DNA of 64,000 nucleotides from contig NZ_SSNA01000122.1 in the NCBI RefSeq assembly GCF_004799445.1, positions 17,366-81,365 of the forward strand. Direction: 5' to 3'. Below are positions 1 through 8,258 of the stretch, in pieces. Each line of letters begins with the position of its first letter. Positions within the stretch are counted from its first letter, which is position 1. The notes beneath the pieces are model-generated. The model ran no database searches. It was given only the letters and a program-made list of their open reading frames with translations, and was not told the DNA's origin. This DNA is from Bradyrhizobium sp. Its GTDB lineage: Bacteria > Pseudomonadota > Alphaproteobacteria > Rhizobiales > Xanthobacteraceae. A program made the position numbers and the translations under genes.

Positions 1-370
1 TGACGAAGCGATCCGGCTCGCGGCGCATCGCGGCCAGCAGCGCCAGCGGCTCGCCGGCATCGTAGGCGATGTTGACCACGGCGCCCTGCGGCTTGCCGAT
101 CAGCTGCGCGGCCAGGGAAGGATCGACCTGATAAAGCGTGCGGCTCTCGCCGGCGAAAATCAATTCGGGGCGCGAGGAAAGCAGCGGCAGCTTGACCGCC
201 AGAAGAACCGGCACGTCGTCATGCACGCGATCGGCGATGGCCAGCAATCCGGCCAATGCCGCAAGCCACGCCACAGCCGTCAGCGCCAGCAAGCCGGCGA
301 CCCATCGCGCGGACGCCGCCTGCACACGCCGGAACGATCCTTTTTCGGAGAGGGACAGGCCGCGCATCAT
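1..370 (-). CDS. Hypothetical membrane-anchored protein, C-terminus off window
   Basis: An open frame runs on the minus strand from tandem ATG codons at 370 to the window edge with no stop, giving about 123 residues of the N-terminus. A basic, Ser/Arg-rich start is followed by one hydrophobic segment at about residues 24-46 and then a probably periplasmic part. That part contains IFAGESRTLYQ, a Gly-x-Ser-Arg turn after a hydrophobic strand, which recalls SGNH-like folds; this is a weak resemblance, not a family call. It lies 76 bp downstream of the emrB-like gene in the same direction, so co-transcription is possible. I do not recognise the family. Confidence 0.55.
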   Translation of the reverse strand, partial: MMRGLSLSEKGSFRRVQAASARWVAGLLALTAVAWLAALAGLLAIADRVHDDVPVLLAVKLPLLSSRPELIFAGESRTLYQVDPSLAAQLIGKPQGAVVNIAYDAGEPLALLAAMRREPDRFV

Positions 371-446
371 GCCGCCGTTCAAGCATGAACGGCCGCGACA
401 GACAATATCAGCGAGGACGTTGCGGCGTGAGGCTCGGCAAGGCCGC

Positions 447-2033
447 TCAATGCGCCGGTTCGGTCGAGGCCGAAACCGGCTTTTTCAGCAGGATGACCAT
501 GAGGCTGAGACCGAGATAGAACAGCGTCAGCATGAAGAAGGCGTCGCCATATCCCATCACCACCGCCTGGCGGTGAACGATCTGGGACAATTGCTTCATC
601 GCCATCAGCGCGGCGTCGCCCATGCCCTGCAGGCGCTGGGTGAACTGGTTGAGCGTTTCGACCGCGCTGGAGTTGCCCCAGGTCACCCGGTCCTGCAGGC
701 GCGAGATATGCAGGTCGGTACGGTCGTTCAGCACCTGGTTGATCAGCGCCAGCCCGACCGCGCCGCCGAGATTGCGCGTCAGGTTGAACAGGCCCGAGGC
801 GTTCTTGACCCGGTCCGGCTGCAAGGTGCCGAGCGCGATGGTATTGGTCGGCACCATCGCGAGCATCATGCCGATGCCGCGCAGCACCTGCGGCAGCAGC
901 AGTTCGTAGAAATCGTATTCCCGGGTGATCCACGTCATCTGGTAGGAGCCGAGCGCGAAGATCACGAGGCCGGCGGCGATGATCAGCCGCATATCGACCT
1001 TGAGCATCAGGCGCCCCACCACCGGCGCCATCAGGAACATGGTGGCGCCGGAAACGAACATGGTCTCGCCGATCATCAACGCGCTGTAGCCGCGCACTTC
1101 GGCGAGATAGCGCGGATACATGTAGGTCAGCCCGTACAGGCCGATGCCGACGCAGAACGAGATCAGGCAGCCAATGCCGAAATTGCGGTCGGTGAAGGCC
1201 CGGACATCGACGATCGGCTCTTCCGCCGTCAGCACGCGCCAGAAGAAGGCGATCGCGGAGATTCCGCAAATCCAGGCACAGATCGCGACCGAGGTGTCCT
1301 GCAGCCACTCATATTGCGGCCCTTCCTCAAGCACGTATTCCAGCGCGCCGAGAAACCCCGCCATCGCGATCAAGCCGAACCAGTCGAAGCGATCGAGCAA
1401 TCCCAAATTCGGCTGGTCGAAATCGACCAGCGCCAGCACGCCCACGGTGATGCCGATGCCGGGGACGACATTGATGAAGAACAGCCAGTGCCATGACATC
1501 AGGTCGGTGATGATTCCGCCCACCGTCGGACCGATGGTCGGCGCCAGCGTCGCGACCAGGCCGATGATCGGGCCGACGATATAGAATTTCGAGCGTGGAA
1601 ACACCGTATAGGCGGAGGCGAACACGGTCGGGATCATGCCCGCGCCCAGAAACCCCTGGATCGCGCGCCACAGGATCATCTGCTCGATCGAGGAGGCGAA
1701 ACCGCACAGGAAACTCGCCACCGTGAAGCCGGCCGCGGAAATCGCAAACAGGATCCTCGTGCCAAGCGCGCGCGACAGAAATCCGGACAGCGGAATCGCG
1801 ATCACTTCGGCGATCAGATACGACGTCTGGACCCACGACACCTCGCTGGAACTGGCCGACAGGCCGGCCTGAATATCGGTGAGCGAAGCCGAGACGACCT
1901 GGATGTCCAGGATCGACATGAACATCCCGAACACCATGATGAGAAACGCAATCAGCCGCCGCGGCGCGATGCGGTCGGACGGCGCAGCCGTGGCGCTCAT
2001 CATTCCGGGGGAAGCGGTGGTGGCATCGGCCAT
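447..2033 (-). CDS. emrB: DHA2-family MFS multidrug efflux transporter (EmrB/QacA type)
   Basis: A 528-residue inner-membrane drug:proton antiporter. The 14-helix DHA2 layout fits its length and hydrophobicity. Visible marks are LDIQVV in helix 1 (residues 42-47), WVQTSYLIAE at 67-76, the loop GFLSRALGTR (motif A region, 84-93) and the antiporter motif C region APTIGPTVGG at 165-174. The gene starts 55 bp after the HlyD-type adaptor gene on the same strand, the usual emrAB arrangement, so the pair probably forms a pump with a TolC-like outer-membrane channel encoded elsewhere. Substrate cannot be read from sequence. Expression is probably set by the TetR gene on the other side of the adaptor. 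Confidence 0.92.
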   Translation of the reverse strand: MADATTASPGMMSATAAPSDRIAPRRLIAFLIMVFGMFMSILDIQVVSASLTDIQAGLSASSSEVSWVQTSYLIAEVIAIPLSGFLSRALGTRILFAISAAGFTVASFLCGFASSIEQMILWRAIQGFLGAGMIPTVFASAYTVFPRSKFYIVGPIIGLVATLAPTIGPTVGGIITDLMSWHWLFFINVVPGIGITVGVLALVDFDQPNLGLLDRFDWFGLIAMAGFLGALEYVLEEGPQYEWLQDTSVAICAWICGISAIAFFWRVLTAEEPIVDVRAFTDRNFGIGCLISFCVGIGLYGLTYMYPRYLAEVRGYSALMIGETMFVSGATMFLMAPVVGRLMLKVDMRLIIAAGLVIFALGSYQMTWITREYDFYELLLPQVLRGIGMMLAMVPTNTIALGTLQPDRVKNASGLFNLTRNLGGAVGLALINQVLNDRTDLHISRLQDRVTWGNSSAVETLNQFTQRLQGMGDAALMAMKQLSQIVHRQAVVMGYGDAFFMLTLFYLGLSLMVILLKKPVSASTEPAH

Positions 2034-2088
2034 GATGTGCTCGGCTCAGGGTAGTTTCGAACCAGGCGCGCCGCCCGATGCATGGGGC

Positions 2089-3396
2089 TTATTGCGGATG
2101 AATCAGCGTCGGCGCGTCGAGATCGGCATCGCTTTCGGCGCCGGTGGCGCCCTCGCTGGTATCGACGGAGGCATAGACCGACATCCCGGCCCGCAGCAGG
2201 TTTTGCTTCGCGACATCCTTTGGCACGCGAATCCGGACTGGAAGCCGCTGAACGATCTTGGTGAAGTTGCCGGTGGCGTTGTCGGGCGGCAGCAGCGTGA
2301 ACACCGAGCCGGCGGCGGGCGAGATACTCTCGACGACGCCTGAGAACTTGCGATGGCCGTAGGCATCGACCGAGATCGTCACCGGCTGGCCCGGACGGAT
2401 GCGGTTGAGCTGGGTTTCCTTGAAATTGGCGTCAATAAAGACGTCGTTGAGCGGCACCACATTGCCGAGCCGTTGTCCGACGACGATGAAATCGCCGGTG
2501 TTGACCAGGCGGTTGGAGAAGGTGCCGTCGACCGGCGCGCGCACCGAGGTGAAGTCGAGGTCGCGTTCAGCCTTGGCGAGGGTCGTCTGCAATTCCGCAA
2601 ACTGGGCGCGGGCCTCGGCCTGCTGCGCCCTGGTCACCTCGACATTGTCGCGCGCCGCGTCATAGGCCGCCTGCGCGGCCTTCACGCCGGCCAGGCCCTG
2701 GTCGCGTCCGGCCTCGGACTGTTCGAAGGTCGCGTGCGTGGCAAAACCCTTGGTGCTCAGCGTCTGCTGCCGGTCGTAGTCGAGGTTCGCCCGCTTCAGG
2801 CCGGCTTCCGCGGATGCCAGTTGGGCCTTGGACTGCTCGACCGCGCTTTCCTGCGCGCTGATCTGCCGGCCGATCCGGTCGATGGTGGCCTGCTGGGTGT
2901 CGATCCGGGTGCGCGCGGCGTCCACCGCGATACGATAGTCGCCGTCGTCGATCTTGAAGATCACCTCACCGGTGCGGACCAGCGCGTTATCGCCGGGGAA
3001 GATAGCGGCGATATGTCCGGACACGCGCGCGCCGAGCGTGGTGCTGTTGGCGCGCACATAGGCGTCGTCGGTTGCGACATGAAAACGTCCGACCAGAACA
3101 TAGTGGACGCCATAGGCGGCGGTGGCGAGCGCGAGCAGCAGGCCTGCGCCGATCAGAGCGAATTTGCGCTTGCCCGGCTTCGGCGCGGCCGACACGGCGG
3201 CAGCTTCGGGCGCCGCCGGCCTGGCGATGGCCGGCCGCTCCGGCACATCCGCGGGGCGGCGAGCGACGGATTCGTCCGAGAGTTGCGCGCGAATCGAGTC
3301 GGCGAGCGCGACCGACGCATCGCGCGCGGCATCACTCTCAGCCGCATTCGGCTCGGTGCGCAGGACACGCGCGGCCTGGTCTCTCGCAGCGGCCAT
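2089..3396 (-). CDS. emrA: HlyD/EmrA-family membrane fusion (adaptor) protein
   Basis: A 435-residue periplasmic adaptor for the MFS pump encoded next to it. It has a long Ala/Pro-rich cytoplasmic N-terminus, one membrane helix at about 79-100, the biotinyl-lipoyl half-motif with TDDAYVRA at 109-116, a long Gln/Ala-rich coiled-coil hairpin, and the second lipoyl half with RAPVDGTFSNR. I chose ATG 3396 because GGGGAGG sits about 7 nt upstream and the following residues match usual EmrA beginnings; an in-frame start 48 bp further up lacks that support. It is the first gene of the efflux operon and is divergent from the TetR regulator. Confidence 0.92.
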   Translation of the reverse strand: MAAARDQAARVLRTEPNAAESDAARDASVALADSIRAQLSDESVARRPADVPERPAIARPAAPEAAAVSAAPKPGKRKFALIGAGLLLALATAAYGVHYVLVGRFHVATDDAYVRANSTTLGARVSGHIAAIFPGDNALVRTGEVIFKIDDGDYRIAVDAARTRIDTQQATIDRIGRQISAQESAVEQSKAQLASAEAGLKRANLDYDRQQTLSTKGFATHATFEQSEAGRDQGLAGVKAAQAAYDAARDNVEVTRAQQAEARAQFAELQTTLAKAERDLDFTSVRAPVDGTFSNRLVNTGDFIVVGQRLGNVVPLNDVFIDANFKETQLNRIRPGQPVTISVDAYGHRKFSGVVESISPAAGSVFTLLPPDNATGNFTKIVQRLPVRIRVPKDVAKQNLLRAGMSVYASVDTSEGATGAESDADLDAPTLIHPQ

Positions 3397-3476
3397 AAAG
3401 GCCTCCCCATTACAATGTCGTGGTGCGGACAAGGGCCGGAACATGGCGCCTGCCAGCTATAAAATTGAAATTAACA

Positions 3477-3497
3477 TTGACCGAACGGTTCGGTCAA
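3477..3497. promoter_or_regulatory. Perfect 21-bp palindrome, probable TetR operator
   Basis: Two perfect 10-bp arms, TTGACCGAAC and GTTCGGTCAA, flank a single central G in the gap between the divergent emrA and tetR genes. It lies 81 bp from the emrA start and 85 bp from the tetR start. Length, symmetry and position are what TetR-family dimers bind, so it probably controls both promoters. That the adjacent regulator is the ligand is inference. Confidence 0.75.
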
Positions 3498-3581
3498 GAT
3501 ATATTCTATGCCGGGACTATAGAGCGAAAGGTCCTATCCAGGCGTTTCCGAAGCCGCGATTTTTCCAGAGAAGCTAAACCA

Positions 3582-4223
3582 ATGGTTGCAGCCCCATCCA
3601 ACAATCTCCACCTGGTCGGTGACGAGGACTCAACGAAACGCCGGCAGATCCTGGACGGCGCACGCAAGGTCTTTCTGGACCTGGGCTTTGACGGCGCCAG
3701 CATGGGCGAAATCGCCCGCGCCGCCGGCGTCTCCAAGGGCACGCTGTACGTCTATTTCGCCGACAAGAACCGGTTGTTCGAAGCCATTGTCGAGGAAGAA
3801 ACGCTCGCCCAGGGCAAGGTGGCATTCAATTTCGACCCCGGACGGGATGTCACCACGACGCTGATGGAATTCGGACAGGCCTATATCCAGATGCTGTGCC
3901 GGCCCGGCGGCGGATCCGCCACCCGCACGGTGATGGCGATCGCCGAGCGCATGCCCGAGGTGGGCCGGCGCTTTTATAACAATGTGATAGCCCATACGAT
4001 CGCCCGGCTCGCCGCCTATCTCGAGGTGCACGCGCGATCGGGCGAGCTTGCAGTTCCCGACTGCCAACTGGCGGCGACGCAGTTCATGCAGATGTGCCAG
4101 GCGTCGCTGTTCATGCCGTTTATCTTTCAGGCCGCGCCCGCCCCTTCGGCCGAGCGCATCGCCGAGGTGGTCGGCAGCGCGACGCGGATGTTTTTGGCGG
4201 GGTATCAGGCGAACAAGGCCTGA
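3582..4223 (+). CDS. TetR/AcrR-family transcriptional repressor
   Basis: A 213-residue regulator. The N-terminal helix-turn-helix spans about residues 39-58 (MGEIARAAGVSKGTLYVYF), preceded by the typical RRQILDGARKVF helix. The C-terminal half is a helical ligand-binding and dimerisation domain with no family-specific motif I can name. It is divergent from the emrAB operon with a perfect palindrome in between, the standard layout for a drug-responsive local repressor. The start at 3582 is preferred over upstream in-frame codons because the frame before it covers the operator and the sequence begins like other TetR proteins. Inducer unknown. Confidence 0.9.
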   Translation: MVAAPSNNLHLVGDEDSTKRRQILDGARKVFLDLGFDGASMGEIARAAGVSKGTLYVYFADKNRLFEAIVEEETLAQGKVAFNFDPGRDVTTTLMEFGQAYIQMLCRPGGGSATRTVMAIAERMPEVGRRFYNNVIAHTIARLAAYLEVHARSGELAVPDCQLAATQFMQMCQASLFMPFIFQAAPAPSAERIAEVVGSATRMFLAGYQANKA

Positions 4224-4231
4224 GGGCGGAG

Positions 4232-5158
4232 CTATCCATCCACCGTCATTCCGGGATGGTCCGTAAGGACCAGACCCGGAATCTCGAGATTCTCCGATGT
4301 GCAATAGCACATCGTTGTTCGATGCTTCGCATCGCCCCGGAATGACGGCTGGATTGCTTCCTCGCTTCCACTTGCTCCGGACGCCGCGCTGGCCTCGCCC
4401 CGTAATTGCTCGCGATAGCCGGGATGTTCGGTTCCCATCAGCCGGTCCCACCAGGTGAAGTAGAGCCCGTAATTATGGTGGAAGCTCGAGTGATGAAGGT
4501 CGTGATGGGTTGTCGCGTTGATCCAGCCGAACCAGCGGCTGTCGGCGAGCGAACGGGGCATCAGTTCGACGCCGGCGTGCCCCATGACATTGCGCACGAT
4601 CATGAAGGCCATGAACAAAAACAGCCCGAGCGCATGCATCGGGACGACCGTTAGCCAGAGCGGCGTAAACAGCGCCATCAGCAACGCCTCCGGGACATCG
4701 AAGGCGTAGGCCGCGAACGGCGTCGGAGTCACGGAGCGATGATGGGTGCGGTGGAAAATGCGAAACAGCCGCGGATGGTGCATCAGCCGATGCGTCCAGT
4801 AGAAATACGCGTCATGCGCGACGATGATCGCCACGAGACTGACCGCGAGACAGCCAGTCCCGGCGGTCTCGAAATCCGTATAGACCGTGAAGACGCCGTG
4901 CATGGCGCCGAGCACGATTGCAACGCCGGTCAGCGAGAAGATGATCCCGGTCCGCAGCGAGGTCAGGATTTCGCGCCTGACGTCGGCGCGCGACGCCGAC
5001 CGGGCCTGGATCTTGCGCCGGCCAAGCCCGGCATTCCAGAACAGTTTCAGGATCAGCGCCATGACGCCGGCCGCGATGACGTAACGGCCGACATCCAGAG
5101 CGAGATTGGGGGACCAGATTTGCCAGAAGCTGGCCAGCGCATCGGAGATAACTTGCAT
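4232..5158 (-). CDS. Sterol desaturase / fatty acid hydroxylase family protein
   Basis: A 308-residue integral membrane di-iron oxygenase-like protein. Several N-terminal hydrophobic segments precede the histidine clusters that define the superfamily: HDAYFYWTHRLMHH, HRTHH and HDLHHSSFHH. The family hydroxylates or desaturates lipids; the substrate here is unknown. ATG 5158 is used because the upstream in-frame part is Pro/Arg-rich and unlike the family. The conserved domain ends near GTEHPGYREQ, and the last 35 or so residues are encoded by a dispersed intergenic repeat, so the original stop was probably lost and the tail is likely functionless. It lies just downstream of an AraC-type gene, which may control it. 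Confidence 0.85.
   Translation of the reverse strand: MQVISDALASFWQIWSPNLALDVGRYVIAAGVMALILKLFWNAGLGRRKIQARSASRADVRREILTSLRTGIIFSLTGVAIVLGAMHGVFTVYTDFETAGTGCLAVSLVAIIVAHDAYFYWTHRLMHHPRLFRIFHRTHHRSVTPTPFAAYAFDVPEALLMALFTPLWLTVVPMHALGLFLFMAFMIVRNVMGHAGVELMPRSLADSRWFGWINATTHHDLHHSSFHHNYGLYFTWWDRLMGTEHPGYREQLRGEASAASGASGSEEAIQPSFRGDAKHRTTMCYCTSENLEIPGLVLTDHPGMTVDG
4244..4348. repeat. Dispersed hairpin repeat, family A, copy 1 (inside 3' end of a gene)
   Basis: About 105 bp with outer inverted ends (cgtcattccgg and ccggaatgacgg) and inner hairpins around gatgtgcaatagcacatc and gatgcttcgcatc. A nearly identical copy lies at 43436-43539. This copy is read through by the sterol desaturase-like gene. 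Such elements are abundant in Bradyrhizobium genomes (recall, not computed). Confidence 0.85.
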
Positions 5159-5304
5159 CGGGGGGCTCCGCCAAGGTGTGGGGGGACAGACGACGCCTGT
5201 CCTGCCTTTCACCTTTGCGGCGGATCGGGTTGATGCGCTCGCCGAACCCTTCGGCTACGAGGGCCGATTTCAAAATCGGCTAGCCGTTTCCTTGGAGCTC
5301 GCCC

Positions 5305-6396
5305 CTATTCGGCGGCGACCCGATCGGTCCGGCTGAGTTGCAGACGCCTGAACTCGCTGGGCGTCATCCCGGTTTGGGTCTTGAACGCGCGGTTGAACGG
5401 GCCGAGCGACTGAAAACCGGCATCCAGCGCGATGGTCAGGATCGGCACCGCCTGCTGTGCCGGATCGGCCAGCGACGCCATGACATCGTCAAGGCGATAG
5501 AAGTTCAGGAAGGCGTTGAAGTTGCGGTATCCGAGGCGCCGGTTGATGAGCCGGCGCAGGCCGTGCTCGGGGATAGCGAGCTTGCCGGCAAGGCTTCCGA
5601 TCGAAAGCCCCTCCTCGCGGTAGACCTTGTCGTGCTCCATGAGCCGGCGCAACGCGGTCAACAGCCCGGCGTCTTCGTCCCGCTCAGCCGTATCGCCGCG
5701 GCCGGGCGCGGCCGCCGAACGACGCGGTGAGGCAGCCTGCACGGACGGCCCGGACACGGGAAGCGAGATCAGCGCGCCGTCACGATTGACCGAAAGCAGC
5801 GCGACGGCGAATATCAAGGTGATCGCCAGCAGCCCGATGCTGTTGGCCAGATAAAGCGTCGGTCCGCCGCTGCCGGAAGGCCACGCGATCTCGGATGCGA
5901 TGATCGCCGCCGAATAGAGAGCGGCCAAAATCACCAGTGCCGCGCGCAGCCGCCGGCGCTCCTCGACGAGATCGAACGCGCGCCCTGCCAGCACATACCA
6001 GACGCCGATGCCGTTGCAGACCAGCCCCAATCCGCTGCACACCCAACGCGTTTGCGGCAGGCCGCTCCACAGGCTTGAAAGGCCGAACGCCACCAACGCC
6101 AGCCAGGCGACCGCGTGCCACCATGACGGCCTGAAGTCGTCGTCGAACAAAGCTGCGGCAAACAAAATGAAGACGACCGGATTGCCCATGCCGACGACGC
6201 GCAGCGGCAAGAGCCAGGACGGAGGCGCCGGTGAAAAGACCGAGGCGGAAACGATCGTGTAGCTGGCGGCGCCCAACGCAAACAGGACCGAGAAAACGCC
6301 GGCCGGAACGCGGCGCGCATCGCGAACCAGCAGTGCCGCGACCAAGACCAGCAGGACCACTGCTCCGCCGCGCAATGCGGCCTCGATGAAGGACAC
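5305..6396 (-). CDS. AraC-family regulator with membrane-embedded N-terminal sensor
   Basis: 363 residues. The first 210 or so form six to seven hydrophobic helices; a Pro/Ala-rich linker leads to a C-terminal AraC-type DNA-binding domain at about 245-355, with two helix-turn-helix units (IGSLAGKLAIPEHGLRRLIN and LTIALDAGFQSLGPFNRAFK) and the closing TGMTPSEFRR. This layout is a known class of membrane-bound AraC regulator. The start is GTG at 6396, with GGGAG 8 nt upstream. It sits 146 bp upstream of the sterol desaturase-like gene on the same strand and may regulate it in response to a membrane or lipid cue (inference). Confidence 0.88.
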   Translation of the reverse strand: MSFIEAALRGGAVVLLVLVAALLVRDARRVPAGVFSVLFALGAASYTIVSASVFSPAPPSWLLPLRVVGMGNPVVFILFAAALFDDDFRPSWWHAVAWLALVAFGLSSLWSGLPQTRWVCSGLGLVCNGIGVWYVLAGRAFDLVEERRRLRAALVILAALYSAAIIASEIAWPSGSGGPTLYLANSIGLLAITLIFAVALLSVNRDGALISLPVSGPSVQAASPRRSAAAPGRGDTAERDEDAGLLTALRRLMEHDKVYREEGLSIGSLAGKLAIPEHGLRRLINRRLGYRNFNAFLNFYRLDDVMASLADPAQQAVPILTIALDAGFQSLGPFNRAFKTQTGMTPSEFRRLQLSRTDRVAAE

Positions 6397-6642
6397 TATT
6401 CGCTCCCGGGAAGTGATCGGCGGAGCTTAGCAAATCGCCGCACCGCAGGATAGCATTCAAAGGACTTGGCAGCGAGGAGCGAACGGCCCGGCCGGGCCCG
6501 CGGATCGGATCGAATGCGCCGCCAGGTGACAGGCTCCACGAGATGCGGGATCAAAAGAAGCAGGCGTCCCGGATATTGCTGCGCGCATCGAGCCACGCTT
6601 GCTTCCGACGGTACCCGAAAGACCTCACGATCTGCGAGCCAA

Positions 6643-6891
6643 TCAGAAAGCGACGCCGATCCTGATTCCGCGCCGCCAGACAATCCGGCATTTCTTTCTG
6701 ACCGAGCCGTACACAAGTTCAACGCGGTCCGGCAACGTCACCATCGGGAACACCTCAAGGCACGCGCCGCCGGCGGAATAGTCAACAAGGGTGCAGTCGA
6801 CGGCAGGCGATTTCGGCGACACGACGATCTTGGCCTTGCTGGACATCAGGCCACCGGGCCGAACGCGTTTATATAGACGAGGGTGCGCCAT
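6643..6891 (-). CDS. Small PilZ-domain protein
   Basis: 82 residues, essentially a lone PilZ domain, the c-di-GMP receptor fold. The N-terminal basic stretch (RLYKRVRPGG) is at the place of the RxxxR signature, and DYSAGGACLEV matches the D/NxSxxG motif at about residues 37-47. It starts 5 bp after the DUF2336 gene and is surely co-transcribed with it. Whether it binds c-di-GMP is uncertain because the arginine signature is not canonical in spacing. Role unknown; single-domain PilZ proteins often act on motility or envelope enzymes. Confidence 0.75.
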   Translation of the reverse strand: MAHPRLYKRVRPGGLMSSKAKIVVSPKSPAVDCTLVDYSAGGACLEVFPMVTLPDRVELVYGSVRKKCRIVWRRGIRIGVAF

Positions 6892-6896
6892 CGGAC

Positions 6897-7988
6897 TTAC
6901 TTTTCGATCTTATTGTGGAGCTGCCAGAAGCGCAGTGTGCGCTCGGCGGTTTGCGCCGACAACTTTCCGTAGTCCTTCATGGCGGTCTTCAGCGTTGTTT
7001 CGTCGATGCGGTGCTTGACCGGCCGGCGGCAAAGGATCGCCTCGACCGTCGCCCAGTCCAGGCCGGCTGATTTGCAGGGAATCAGGATCAGGTCGGTGCG
7101 CAGCCCTTCCAGCAGCCGCGCCATCATCTCGGTCGGCGCGCTGTTGTTGAGAATGGCAAGCGACGCGGCCACCTCGTCGAACCTTTTGGCTTCGGCGAAT
7201 GTGACGATAGCCGCGTCGTTCAATTCGTTGAGGCCTTTCATTCGCCGCACCACCCCTTCGGCCCGGCTGAAATCCCGGGTCGGTGACGATTCTCCCCGCG
7301 CCTTGTCGGCGAGCGTCTTCAAGACGCGCTTGATCTCTTCCTGCAGCTCGGCGGGCGCGATCTGGGCCAGCCGGGCGCGCACCGCCTCGGTGGCACGCTG
7401 CAACAGATCGCGGAGGAATTTCAGCGGCAAGTCGATCCGAAGCCCGAGTAGCTCGGTGAGTTCGTCATCGGCTTCCGCATGCGCGACCATGCCGCTATAG
7501 CCGGTTTCGGAAAAGCGTGCGCCGGCGTTGTCGGCGAGCCTGCGAATGACCTTGCGTTCACCCCGGTCGACGATCACGTCGGTGACCGCCTCCGGCAGGC
7601 TTGCCCGGCCCGAAATGGCGAGCAGATGGTCCTGGCCCTTGGCCTTGGCGATCTCGACCAGGGTGGTGGTCGACAGACGGTTTGAGCCCGCCAGCACGGT
7701 GCCGGCCACGGCGATTTCATCGTCCCATGCGAGATGCTCAATCACTCCCGTGGGCGCGTATTCGAGCGGCGCCAGCCGTCCGCCGAGTTCGGCTTTAACG
7801 CGGGTTTCAACGCGCGCGACGAGATGACACAGGACATCATCGAACACCCGAACCTGCTCTTCGCTGAGGCGCTCGCCGTCACGCAGGAAAAGATCCGTGA
7901 CTTGTCGCAGGGTGCTGACCCGCTTTGCCGACGAGCCGCTGGTGACGGCCTCCTCGAGTTCGGCGATAATGGAAAGTGGTTGTTGCAT
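6897..7988 (-). CDS. DUF2336 domain-containing protein
   Basis: 363 residues, all-helical and probably cytoplasmic, with no signal peptide or membrane segment. The middle (about 90-300) shows the repeated helix pattern of DUF2336, a family largely confined to Alphaproteobacteria and without an assigned biochemical role. The C-terminal half is again rich in charged helices. It is the first gene of a two-gene unit with the small PilZ protein, so a link to c-di-GMP signalling is plausible but is inference. The start ATG 7988 has only a weak ribosome site. Confidence 0.8.
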   Translation of the reverse strand: MQQPLSIIAELEEAVTSGSSAKRVSTLRQVTDLFLRDGERLSEEQVRVFDDVLCHLVARVETRVKAELGGRLAPLEYAPTGVIEHLAWDDEIAVAGTVLAGSNRLSTTTLVEIAKAKGQDHLLAISGRASLPEAVTDVIVDRGERKVIRRLADNAGARFSETGYSGMVAHAEADDELTELLGLRIDLPLKFLRDLLQRATEAVRARLAQIAPAELQEEIKRVLKTLADKARGESSPTRDFSRAEGVVRRMKGLNELNDAAIVTFAEAKRFDEVAASLAILNNSAPTEMMARLLEGLRTDLILIPCKSAGLDWATVEAILCRRPVKHRIDETTLKTAMKDYGKLSAQTAERTLRFWQLHNKIEK

Positions 7989-8258
7989 AATATGCCCGAT
8001 GCCCTGGTCGGCATGTCACGGCCCAACAGCAAAAAATCGCGTCCGGTCGGGCATTTGTCAAAAATTGAGACTAGCCCTAATTCTCTTAGCGCCGGGTTAA
8101 TCCGGAATCGGCCCAACGGGCTTTCCAGCGCGAACGACGCGACTTACCTTGCGTCCGGGATGGGATGCGGTGCAGCAACGCTGTCACATCCGCTCCAGAT
8201 CATTGATCGGAAATGTTGATCATCCGGATCAGAAACGGGAGCACGCTTGACCTCGCGC

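Noticed and set aside
138..1496. A 452-codon plus-strand frame over the MFS gene
   Set aside because: His/Arg/Gln-rich low-complexity translation with no motif; the minus strand encodes a clear 14-helix transporter.
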